Shown piece after piece: positions 51,520 through 58,943 of a DNA stretch of 64,000 nucleotides (the first letter of the stretch is position 1; each line of letters starts with the position of its first letter). The notes under the pieces are model-generated. The model was not told the origin of the DNA and did no database searches. It saw only the letters and a list, made by a program, of their open reading frames with translations. The stretch covers positions 1 to 64,000 of the forward strand of contig CAIXFN010000108.1 in the NCBI GenBank assembly GCA_903918755.1. Reading direction: 5' to 3'. The DNA comes from an uncultured Pedosphaera sp. (GTDB lineage: Bacteria; Verrucomicrobiota; Verrucomicrobiia; Limisphaerales; Pedosphaeraceae). The translations under genes were made by a program, and so were the position numbers.

Positions 51520-51943
51520 TCAACGACTGTTCCTTGTCAATCAGGGTGCGCAACGAGTGCCTCAGGATGCGTTGGGACAGACTCACATTGCTCAAAAGCA
51601 TTTGTCGGAAGGCGTCCGCCGTCCACCGCACTACCAATAATTTTTCCCGCGCGCGCAGCGAGGCGGAGCGGGGAATGCCGCACAACACGGCAATCTCTCC
51701 CAGAATCGTGCCCGGCCCCGAGTCCACCAGGGAGATCACGCGCCCGGAACGCACCACGTAAACTTCCGCCGAACCCGCCAGCACCAGCAGGACGAACTCC
51801 GCCGTATCTCCTTCGTGAAAAAGCACCGACCCAACATCGTGCTCCTGCACGGTCCCTTTCTCCAAAACGAATTTCGCCCCGTGGGTCGTGTACCCGGCGA
51901 ACAACGGAAAGCGGGTCATCAACTCAGCATATTTCTCATTCAT
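51485..51943 (-). CDS. Stand-alone cyclic-nucleotide-binding-domain protein
   Basis: A 152-residue protein with one Crp-like cNMP-binding domain (about 25-125; GSVLFHEGDTAEFVLLVLAG, PGTILGEIAVLCGIPRSASLRA). The phosphate-binding GEIAVLxxxPRSAS stretch is well kept, so ligand binding is plausible. There is no DNA-binding helix-turn-helix, so it is not a Crp regulator; it may bind a partner protein. It is encoded tail-to-tail with the propeller kinase, overlapping by 35 bases. Confidence 0.8.
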   Translation of the reverse strand: MNEKYAELMTRFPLFAGYTTHGAKFVLEKGTVQEHDVGSVLFHEGDTAEFVLLVLAGSAEVYVVRSGRVISLVDSGPGTILGEIAVLCGIPRSASLRAREKLLVVRWTADAFRQMLLSNVSLSQRILRHSLRTLIDKEQSLINSLGSGPAGT

Positions 51944-52008
51944 AAGAATTGCATTGGACTAGCCGGCCACAACGTGCTCCGATCAGATTCACGTCATAGG
52001 CCGCCCAC

Positions 52009-52041
52009 AAAAAAAACTCCGCGCCGGTCTTCACCGTGGCG
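52009..52041 (-). terminator. Terminator of the intradiol dioxygenase gene
   Basis: On the minus strand, CGCC and GGT arms (with a two-base bulge) pair across GAAG at about 52022-52041. CGGAG and eight T follow (A-run 52009-52016 on the plus strand). It lies about 100 bases past the stop at 52144. Confidence 0.5.
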
Positions 52042-52143
52042 AAATCGTTTCTCACCTTGCCGCGCCTGGCAAGCCCAAAGCGGTAAGGGCGACAGATCGA
52101 GCGCCCGCTGCCTCCGGACCACGAAATGCGCCCAGGAACTCAC

Positions 52144-52833
52144 TCAGTGCGCGTCTTCCGGTGTCACTCCCAAAACGATGTCAAACCGGGCCGCCAATTC
52201 TGCGGTCCGGGAATTCTTCAACGGGGTGAAATCAACCGTCACGGTTTCCTTGGCCGCCGCGTCGCCGAGATTCTGGTAAATGCCATCCTTGGCATTGCCG
52301 GGGTCGCCCTTGACGAATAGTTGCGTCGTCCAATCCGCCCGTCCTTTGGCTTTGATTTTAAAATGGATATGCGGCGCCTGGCGACCGGGATAGCGCACGG
52401 GTTTGATCGTGCGAAAGTAATACTCCCCCGTGGAACTCGTCAGGAAACGACCGAAGCCCTGAAAATGGGAATCATATTTCGCCTGATTGGCGCGATCCGC
52501 GAGGTAAACTCCTTCGTGGTCCGTGCTCCAAATTTCCACGGTGGCGTTGCGGATCGGATTGCCTTTGATATCCAGCAACCGCCCACTTAAGTGGGTAATC
52601 TCACCCACCGCCGGCGTAATCGAATCGTTGAGGATGAGTAGGTCGTTGTCGGTATCCAGCGGCAGTTTGGGGGGATAGAACGGACCTTCTTCCACCATGA
52701 TGGTGCGTCGGCTCAATTCCTCGGCGAAGGCGCCGCGGACGCTGAAGAACGCCGCCGCCAGGGCGGTTTGGCGCAGAAAACCCCGGCGCGAAGGGGCGCT
52801 CGCACCGGGCCAAGGGATAAGCTTTGAGTCCAT
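52144..52833 (-). CDS. Tat-exported intradiol ring-cleavage dioxygenase
   Basis: A 229-residue protein of the protocatechuate/catechol intradiol dioxygenase family. A twin-arginine signal is at the N-terminus (SRRGFLRQTALAAAFF). The core has LSGRLLDIKGNPIRNATVEIW, a Tyr in GVYLAD, and the iron ligands Tyr-His-His in RYPGRQAPHIHFKI. Family enzymes use non-heme Fe(III) to open catechol rings between the hydroxyls. Export points to a periplasmic or surface role, as in other Tat-tagged verrucomicrobial members. The substrate is unknown. A VOC dioxygenase-like gene lies 96 bases upstream on the same strand. Confidence 0.82.
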   Translation of the reverse strand: MDSKLIPWPGASAPSRRGFLRQTALAAAFFSVRGAFAEELSRRTIMVEEGPFYPPKLPLDTDNDLLILNDSITPAVGEITHLSGRLLDIKGNPIRNATVEIWSTDHEGVYLADRANQAKYDSHFQGFGRFLTSSTGEYYFRTIKPVRYPGRQAPHIHFKIKAKGRADWTTQLFVKGDPGNAKDGIYQNLGDAAAKETVTVDFTPLKNSRTAELAARFDIVLGVTPEDAH

Positions 52834-52929
52834 GCGCCATTATTTCACCTAACCCCCCATTGGCGTCGATGCAAAAATCATCCCCCGCAACCGGAATTTG
52901 CCCCCCGTCGCGCACCGCCCGCGCGGGAA

Positions 52930-53439
52930 CTAATCCGGCCGTGTCGCCAGCAGGCCAGCCAGATCCAAAGGATGGGTAAACATGGCCAATTCACCGCTCG
53001 CGTTGCGCGGCCATTCCGCGGCGGGCCGATCCCAATAAAGTTCCACGCCATTCTGGTCGGGATCATGCAGATACAACGCCTCGCTCACCCCATGATCGGC
53101 CGCGCCCGCCAGGCTGATCCCGGCGGCCATCAGGCGGCGCAACGCGTCCGCCAGGGCCGCCCGGGTAGGATAAAGCAGGGCCAAGTGGTAAAGACCGGTA
53201 GTGCCCGGCGCCGGCGGCAAACCACCCCGACTTTCCCAGGTATTCAAACCAATATGATGGTGATACCCGCCAGCCGAGATAAACGCGGCATCCTTGCCAA
53301 ACCGTTGGGTCAGCTCAAAACCCAGCACCCCACAATAGAAATTCAAGGCCCGCGTCAGGTCCGCAACCTTGAGATGCACATGCCCAATCCGGACTTGGGG
53401 ATGAATCGGCTTCGGGGAATCATTCAATTCGGTTTTCAT
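52930..53439 (-). CDS. VOC-family (glyoxalase/extradiol dioxygenase-like) protein
   Basis: A 169-residue protein with paired beta-alpha-beta-beta-beta units: GHVHLKVADLTRALNFYCGVLGF is split as GHVHLKVADLTRAL and NFYCGVLGF; later YHHHIGLNTW, YHLALLYP and DPDQNGVELYWDRP. His, His and Glu in these segments are candidate metal ligands. It resembles the N-terminal half of catechol 2,3-dioxygenase-like CatE. With the adjacent intradiol enzyme it suggests aromatic or lactone chemistry. The substrate cannot be named. Confidence 0.78.
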   Translation of the reverse strand: MKTELNDSPKPIHPQVRIGHVHLKVADLTRALNFYCGVLGFELTQRFGKDAAFISAGGYHHHIGLNTWESRGGLPPAPGTTGLYHLALLYPTRAALADALRRLMAAGISLAGAADHGVSEALYLHDPDQNGVELYWDRPAAEWPRNASGELAMFTHPLDLAGLLATRPD

Positions 53440-53510
53440 TTCTCTGTACCCGAAACCAACGTGCTTTGCTTCGGGCTCACGCGCAACCGCCTTTCGGCGT
53501 CAGCACGGGA

Positions 53511-54170
53511 TCACGCGTCTTGAGCCCCCGCCTCCGCCTCCGTGACGGACTTGATCAGTTGCCGCAGATGGGTGCGGACATCGGCCGGCCAGTCGCTCAC
53601 TAGGTTTTCAAATTCCGGAAAGCGATCTGGTTTTTTCCCAAATAAAACCCGGGTCGCCTCTTCAAATCCGACCAAATCCCCCGCCACGGCGACCATGAAA
53701 CGGTAGGCGGATTCCCGGGCAACCCGGGCCCGGTCCTCTCCTGCCCCAGATCTTTTTGCTGCCTCCACCAACTTGCGCAATGTTACCGATGCTCCTCCCG
53801 GTTGACGGCTGAGCCAATCCCAATGACGTGGCAACAAAGTGACTTCGCGACCGACGACCCCAAGTTTCGGTCGTCCGGGCCCCGGCTGGTCGCGCACCGC
53901 CAATTTCCCACCGGAATCGGCTTCATCAGCCGATTTCGGCAGCCCCTCCAAGACCTGCGTCATGGAACCCTGGAAATCAACGTCAATGGTTTCACTCGTC
54001 CAGTCGTCAAAGATCAGCACCGGCTCCCCGGCCCAATCCGTTCGTTCGATGACAGCTTTGACCTTTGTTACAACTTCGGCCAATTCGCCGCCCGCAATCC
54101 GGCGGGAACCGGCGAAGGCGCTGCAAGTGTTTTTCAAAGGGGACGGATCCGTAGTGGAACTTGAATTCAT
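53511..54170 (-). CDS. DUF2239 family protein
   Basis: A 219-residue cytosolic protein of uncharacterised family DUF2239. Typical parts are TCSAFAGSRRIAGGELAEV, LIFDDWTSETIDVDF, GRPKLGVVGREVTLLPRHWDWL and QPGGASVTLRKLVE; the last two resemble a DNA-binding-type region, but no function is established. ATG 54170 is close behind a strong promoter, so the leader is only a few bases. The longer reading to 54209 would start inside the promoter. It is a single gene. Confidence 0.85.
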   Translation of the reverse strand: MNSSSTTDPSPLKNTCSAFAGSRRIAGGELAEVVTKVKAVIERTDWAGEPVLIFDDWTSETIDVDFQGSMTQVLEGLPKSADEADSGGKLAVRDQPGPGRPKLGVVGREVTLLPRHWDWLSRQPGGASVTLRKLVEAAKRSGAGEDRARVARESAYRFMVAVAGDLVGFEEATRVLFGKKPDRFPEFENLVSDWPADVRTHLRQLIKSVTEAEAGAQDA

Positions 54171-54180
54171 TATTGCAGTA

Positions 54181-54225
54181 TTATTACCCGGATATAATCC
54201 AACTGTCAATATTATACGGGTAATA
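54181..54225 (-). promoter_or_regulatory. Strong promoter with paired operator half-sites for the DUF2239 gene
   Basis: On the minus strand, TTGACA (54204-54209), exactly 17 bases, then TAATAA (54181-54186). The arms TATTACCCG (54182-54190) and CGGGTAATA (54217-54225) form a perfect 9-bp inverted repeat flanking the -35 box and overlapping the -10 box. Initiation near 54174 would leave about four leader bases. The AT-rich block stands out from the GC-rich surroundings. A repressor binding both arms is inferred. Confidence 0.7.
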
Positions 54226-54409
54226 TTTAATTTTCCCTGAATTGAGTCAGCAATTGCACCGGAACTGCCACCGCACCCCCACTGTCACCCTTTTGTTCGT
54301 AAAACCACCTCCAGGGATTCCTACGACCGATCGGTTCCACAAGTCCCATTCGCCCCATGTTGACCTTGGGAAAGCCAACCCGAGCTCTTCCTCACTGCCC
54401 GTGCCGGTT

Positions 54410-55771
54410 TTACTTGTCCAGAAAGTCTTTGCGGGCGGCTTCGGGCCAGGCGGCGCTGAGGACGCGGGGGGGACCGTTAGTCCAGAGTGCGAGCTGGGCC
54501 GGTTGTCCGTTCGTGCTGCAAAGGAAACTCAATTCGGTCGCGGTGCGCCAGGCCGGGGCGGTATCAAGGTTTCTATCCGCGGCCGGCTGCACGGTTTCCA
54601 ACACGCCGGTGGCCAGGGTGAGCACCACCACGGCGCCTTTTTCGCCGAGAATGGCGACCCGGCGGCCATCTGGGCTCGCTTCATAGTAGTTGGGCTTGTC
54701 CGGCAGGTTCTCCTGGACGCTCCGGGGGATGAGCGGGACGACTCCGGCCTGCCGTTCCGGGTCCAGCGCAAACAATTGCGGCCGTTGTGGCATATCTAGG
54801 GCCGTGCAGGGAAGATGGACGTCCAGTGAGGCGAAGAGGATCCGACCATCGGGCAGGCAACGCACCTTGTTACCGGCGTCAAAGAGCAGGCCGGCCAGAT
54901 CCTCCGCCTTCGCTGCCAGTTCAATCTTCCCGGCGGCATTCAAGACCGCGCGCTTGCTGAGGGAGGCCAGGGAGAATTGATCTTCGGCGGCGGGTTCATT
55001 CATGGAGTGGATGTAAACCAGCGACCGGCCATCCGGCGTCCAATCGGAACAATAGGCGGTGTTTCGGGCGACCAGTTGCGGCGGACTGGATCCATCCACT
55101 GGGGCCACCAGCAACTCGAAGGCACGATCCAGATCTCCTTCACCGGTGAACGCGATGGCGGTGCCGCCGGGTGCAATCTTCAAATCCATCATCTTGCGCA
55201 GGCGGTTGACGATGGGCTGGCCCAGCGTCAACTGGCCATCCGGTTGCACGGTGCCAATCCGGATTTGTAGCAGGCTGCACTCCTTCTGCCGCAGGTCATT
55301 CCAATTGGTCCCGGCCGCTGCCTGAACGCCATCCTTTTGCGCGAGGTAAACCGCCACGGCATTCCGTTCCGCATCCGCAAACCCGGTGAGCGAACGTAGG
55401 GCCCCATCGAGGGTGAGGCCCGCTTTGAATTGCTCCAAAACGGTCTGCCCGCCGGCCAGCAGCCGTTGGCGGTCTGGGGTGGAAAGGACTTTCTCCAAGT
55501 CCGGCCAGGACACTTTGCCGGTCTCGGTAAGCACGGCCAGGCGGCGCGAATCGGGAAACCATTCCGCCATCCCCTCCCCCGGCAGAAGTAACCCGGAGAG
55601 GGTCCCGTCAGGCGAACACAAGTGGAGGCCATCGCCGGCGAAAATGGCGGCCCGGGTGCCATCTGGCGACCACGCAATTCGCCGACCGACGCACCCGGTC
55701 ATCAGGAATGCGGCAGCCAGCACGGCCAGGAGGGACCAAGAGAAGATCCGATGGAGTTGGGGAGTTTTCAT
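54410..55771 (-). CDS. WD40-like (PD40) propeller lipoprotein
   Basis: A 453-residue envelope protein. A lipoprotein signal with cysteine in AAAFLMTGC (about Cys25) is followed by PD40-type propeller blades: IAWSPDGTRAAIF, AEWFPDSRRLAVL, SDWTPDGRSLVYI and YEASPDGRRVAIL. TolB-like propellers bind envelope proteins. ATG 55771 overlaps the anti-sigma-like gene by four bases, making it the third member of an ECF sigma operon. It may act as the envelope sensor or as the target. The lipobox is not perfect (M at -3). Confidence 0.75.
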   Translation of the reverse strand: MKTPQLHRIFSWSLLAVLAAAFLMTGCVGRRIAWSPDGTRAAIFAGDGLHLCSPDGTLSGLLLPGEGMAEWFPDSRRLAVLTETGKVSWPDLEKVLSTPDRQRLLAGGQTVLEQFKAGLTLDGALRSLTGFADAERNAVAVYLAQKDGVQAAAGTNWNDLRQKECSLLQIRIGTVQPDGQLTLGQPIVNRLRKMMDLKIAPGGTAIAFTGEGDLDRAFELLVAPVDGSSPPQLVARNTAYCSDWTPDGRSLVYIHSMNEPAAEDQFSLASLSKRAVLNAAGKIELAAKAEDLAGLLFDAGNKVRCLPDGRILFASLDVHLPCTALDMPQRPQLFALDPERQAGVVPLIPRSVQENLPDKPNYYEASPDGRRVAILGEKGAVVVLTLATGVLETVQPAADRNLDTAPAWRTATELSFLCSTNGQPAQLALWTNGPPRVLSAAWPEAARKDFLDK

Positions 55772-56265
55772 AATCCGTAGTTTGTGGGTTTTTTCAGGGG
55801 CGACTGCCAAATGATTGTTTTCTCCGGTCGAGGGTTGGCCGCCGCCAACGCGGCGCGGTAACGGCGAACGGACCAGATGCCGGAGGTGTCCGGCGCGGTC
55901 GGCACCGCCAGCGCAGCCAACGGTGCGGTGGGCACTGCTTGCACCAATCGCGCGGGCGCGGTCCGGGTGCGGAAAGCAAAACCGCCCAGCGCAAGCCCAC
56001 ACACGAAACAGGCAACCATCTTCCACGCCCAATCCGGCACCAACTTGGCGCGGACCGGCTCCGCTGGCATCGGCAAGGACAAAACCTCTCCGGGTTGGCC
56101 GGCCAGGGCCACCCGGGCGAGTCCCAGAATATCCGCGATTTGCGTGGCGGCTTCCTGGGCGTCGGGATTTTGCCGCAAATGCGCGGCGAGCAATTCCTCG
56201 ACGTCGGGGGAAAGCGCACCGGACGCCCGGTCGATTAGCAATCGTTCCAGGATTTCTTCATTCAT
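55768..56265 (-). CDS. Putative membrane anti-sigma factor
   Basis: A 165-residue protein. Residues 1-60 (LIDRASGALSPDVEELLAAHLRQNP) resemble the anti-sigma/zf-HC2 fold, but the zinc motif HxxxCxxC is absent. One helix at about 88-106 (MVACFVCGLALGGFAF) would place the C-terminus outside. It overlaps the sigma gene by eight bases and the propeller lipoprotein by four. It probably holds the ECF sigma factor inactive at the membrane; this is inferred from gene order. Confidence 0.7.
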   Translation of the reverse strand: MNEEILERLLIDRASGALSPDVEELLAAHLRQNPDAQEAATQIADILGLARVALAGQPGEVLSLPMPAEPVRAKLVPDWAWKMVACFVCGLALGGFAFRTRTAPARLVQAVPTAPLAALAVPTAPDTSGIWSVRRYRAALAAANPRPEKTIIWQSPLKKPTNYGL

Positions 56266-56764
56266 AAATTTGCCTTTGCATGTGTTCGCGCAGTTGCCGG
56301 ACGGCGTGATGGAGGCGCGAGCGGACCGTGCCCACCGGCACCCCCAGGAAATCCGCCATCGCCTCATACGAAAGTTCCCGCTGCAACCGCAGTTCCAGGA
56401 CCTGGCGGGAGGCGGCATTCAACTGGCCGATGGCCGCGCGCATCTGCTCCAGGCGGGGGTCCGACAGGGAAGGCTCCGCCGCCGGGGACTCGGGCGGCAG
56501 TTCCTCCTCCGGATGGCAGCGCCGGAAAAAATCGGCGCTCAGGTTCCGCGCCACGCCGAACAAGTAGGCCCGCGGCGCCTGGGTCTGTCGCCACCGGTCC
56601 GGACTCCGCAGCACCGCCGCGAAAGTTTCCTGCAACAAATCCTGCGCCGTCTGCGGATTGCCGTGTCGGCGCTGGAAATAGGCCAGTAGAAAGGGACCGA
56701 CTTCGCGGTACGCGCTCTCCACCGCCAGGTCGGCCGGCTCAACAGGATTTTGCTTCGGTTGCAA
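56258..56764 (-). CDS. ECF-family RNA polymerase sigma factor
   Basis: A 168-residue sigma factor. Region 2 (AQDLLQETFAAVLRSPDRWR, with YLFGVARNLSADFFRR) and region 4 (LSYEAMADFLGVPVGTVRSRLHHAVRQLREHM is split as LSYEAMADFLGVPVGT and VRSRLHHAVRQLREHM) are both clear. No ATG is available: an in-frame TGA lies just upstream, so TTG 56764 or GTG 56722 must be the start. The first gene of a sigma/anti-sigma/lipoprotein operon; autoregulation is usual for such sets. Confidence 0.87.
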   Translation of the reverse strand: MQPKQNPVEPADLAVESAYREVGPFLLAYFQRRHGNPQTAQDLLQETFAAVLRSPDRWRQTQAPRAYLFGVARNLSADFFRRCHPEEELPPESPAAEPSLSDPRLEQMRAAIGQLNAASRQVLELRLQRELSYEAMADFLGVPVGTVRSRLHHAVRQLREHMQRQIYE

Positions 56765-56875
56765 TTGGTTTCATCATGTACCTCGGAAAAGGCGGGAAGA
56801 AAGTTCAAACCAAATTGCGAAAAGATCATTGCGACGTGGGCGGATGGCCGAACCGGGCAACTTTCAGGGCAGGTC

Positions 56876-56922
56876 GGAAAAATAAAAAACCCGGGACCGG
56901 CACAAAATGTGCCAATCCCGGG
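56876..56922 (-). terminator. Rho-independent terminator of typA
   Basis: On the minus strand, CCCGGGA...TCCCGGG (56890-56922) has an inner GGCACA/TGTGCC pair and an ATTT-type tip, then TTTTTTATTTTT. It starts 18 bases after the typA stop codon. Confidence 0.85.
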
Positions 56923-56939
56923 CGGTGTAAGAAAACGGA

Positions 56940-58781
56940 TCAGGCGGCGGAGGTTGTCTCGTCCACCTTGAACACGCGGTTTTGCGTGGTGCGTTTGCGC
57001 TTGGTTTCGTCGAGTTCCTTTTTGCGCAGACGGAGGTTCTTGGGAGTGGCTTCCACGTACTCATCGGAGCCGATGTATTCCAACGCGCGTTCGAGGCTGA
57101 GTTTCAGCGGCGCGTCCAAATGGGCGCCTTTGCCGTCGCCCTGGGAGCGCATGTTGCTCAGGCGCTTCTCGCGGCAAGGGTTGACGGGGATGTCGTTTTC
57201 GCGGGCGTTTTCCCCCACGATCATGCCGACATAGATTTCGTCACCCGCCTCGATCATCAGGCGGCCGCGTTCCTGGACCATGTTCAGCGCGTAGGTGGTG
57301 GCCACGCCGGAATCCATGCTGACGAGCGAACCATTTTTGCGGGCGGCGATTTCGCCACGGTCCGGACCGTATTCATGGAATAGATGGCTCATCACGCCCA
57401 TCCCGCGGGTTTGGTTGACGAGGTCGGTTTCGAACCCGATCAAACCGCGCGTGGGGATCAGCGCTTCGATGCTGACGCTGTCACCGATGTGATTCATGTT
57501 CGTGATTTCCCCGCGGCGGTTGGCGAGGTTTTCGAGCACGGAACCCATGCAATCCTTGGGAATTTCCACGAACAATTTCTCGATGGGTTCGAGGATGCTG
57601 CCATCCTTCGCCCGGCGATAAATGACTTCGGGGCGGGAAACGAGCACTTCAAAACCTTCCCGGCGCATTTGCTCCACCAGGATGGCGATTTGCATTTCGC
57701 CGCGGCCGCTGACCTCGAAAATACTGGTCATGTCGGTGTCCGCGACGCGCAAAGCGACGTTGGTCCGGGTCTCCTTGATCAGGCGTTCCCGGATGTGGCG
57801 GGCGGTGACGAGCTTCCCGTCCTTGCCGGCCAGGGGTCCGTCATTGACGGCGAACTGCATCTGGATGGTGGGCGGATCGATCGGGACAAAGGGAATGGGG
57901 GTGCGGTCTTCGGTGTCCGTGATGGTTTCACCGATGAAAACATCCTCGAAACCCGTGAGGCCGATGATGTCGCCGGCGTGGGCCTCGGCGATTTCAATCC
58001 GCTTCATGCCTTCGAAGTGGAAAATCGCGGTGGCTTTGCCCTTGGTCTTGCGACCGTCGCCGTGGAGGCAGACGAGCGAGTCAGCGACCTTGACCTTGCC
58101 GCTGAGAATCTTGCCGAACACGATCCGGCCGAGGTAATCGGAGTAATCGAGGTTGGCGGCCAGCATCTTGAATTCGAGGCCGGCATGGGCGCGGGGCGGC
58201 GGGATGTGTTTGATGATGGCATCAAACAGCGGTTCCATGGTGCCGCTGGCGTGGTGCAATTCCACCTTGGCGTAGCCGACCTTGGCGCTCGCGTAGATGA
58301 CAGGGAAATCCAATTGTTCGTCGGTGGCATGCAGCGCCATGAACAATTCAAACACGGCGTCCAGCACCTTGTGCGGGATGGCGTTGTCGCGGTCGATCTT
58401 GTTGATGACCACGATGGGCTTGGCCCCGGCTTCCAGGGCTTTGCGCAGCACAAAGCGGGTTTGCGCCTGGGGACCGTCCGCGGCGTCCACCACGAGCAGC
58501 ACACCATCAATCATGGTCATAATGCGCTCCACCTCGCCGCCGAAATCGGCGTGTCCGGGGGTGTCCACGATGTTGATATGGTAATCCTTGTACTTGAACG
58601 CGGCGTTCTTGGCGCGAATGGTGATCCCCTTCTCGCGTTCCAAGTCCATCGAGTCCATCATGCGCTCTTCCGTCGCCTGGTTGGCGCGGAAAGTTCCGGA
58701 CTGCTTCAGCAAGCAATCCACCAAGGTGGTCTTGCCATGATCGACGTGCGCGATGATGGCAATGTTACGAATATGTTCCAT
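56940..58781 (-). CDS. typA: Ribosome-associated GTPase TypA/BipA
   Basis: A 613-residue translational GTPase. G1 AHVDHGKTT, the switch region [15 protein letters not shown]3 [10 protein letters not shown] and G4 NKIDRDN are intact. Elongation-factor domains II, III and V follow, and the C-terminal TypA-specific domain ends with a basic [12 protein letters not shown] stretch. TypA acts on the ribosome during stress and cold growth. Own promoter and terminator show a single-gene unit. Length is normal. Confidence 0.96.
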   Translation of the reverse strand: MEHIRNIAIIAHVDHGKTTLVDCLLKQSGTFRANQATEERMMDSMDLEREKGITIRAKNAAFKYKDYHINIVDTPGHADFGGEVERIMTMIDGVLLVVDAADGPQAQTRFVLRKALEAGAKPIVVINKIDRDNAIPHKVLDAVFELFMALHATDEQLDFPVIYASAKVGYAKVELHHASGTMEPLFDAIIKHIPPPRAHAGLEFKMLAANLDYSDYLGRIVFGKILSGKVKVADSLVCLHGDGRKTKGKATAIFHFEGMKRIEIAEAHAGDIIGLTGFEDVFIGETITDTEDRTPIPFVPIDPPTIQMQFAVNDGPLAGKDGKLVTARHIRERLIKETRTNVALRVADTDMTSIFEVSGRGEMQIAILVEQMRREGFEVLVSRPEVIYRRAKDGSILEPIEKLFVEIPKDCMGSVLENLANRRGEITNMNHIGDSVSIEALIPTRGLIGFETDLVNQTRGMGVMSHLFHEYGPDRGEIAARKNGSLVSMDSGVATTYALNMVQERGRLMIEAGDEIYVGMIVGENARENDIPVNPCREKRLSNMRSQGDGKGAHLDAPLKLSLERALEYIGSDEYVEATPKNLRLRKKELDETKRKRTTQNRVFKVDETTSAA

Positions 58782-58810
58782 ATCAATTTTTCCAACTAGT
58801 CAAGCCGACT

Positions 58811-58838
58811 ACTCTACCAAGGGCGGGCCGAAGGTCAA
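58811..58838 (-). promoter_or_regulatory. Promoter of typA
   Basis: On the minus strand, TTGACC (58833-58838), 16 bases, then TAGAGT (58811-58816). It sits about 30 bases upstream of the ATG at 58781. Confidence 0.55.
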
Positions 58839-58875
58839 GTGCGGGTTGAAATTAATTTTGCGGCGGCGAGCGGGC

Positions 58876-58906
58876 AAAAAAAGCGGCCGGGGATGAACCC
58901 GGCCGC
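58876..58906 (-). terminator. Rho-independent terminator of the metalloprotease gene
   Basis: On the minus strand, GCGGCCGGG and CCCGGCCGC (58898-58906 and 58883-58891) form a perfect 9-bp stem with a six-base loop, followed by seven T (58876-58882). It lies about 37 bases after the stop codon. Confidence 0.88.
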
Positions 58907-58943
58907 AAACTGACGTGATCCGGGCGAACCCGGCACCCTTCCC

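Noticed and set aside
57384-58799. 471-codon plus-strand frame opposite typA
   Set aside because: Antisense to a clearly conserved GTPase; no start signal or domain.
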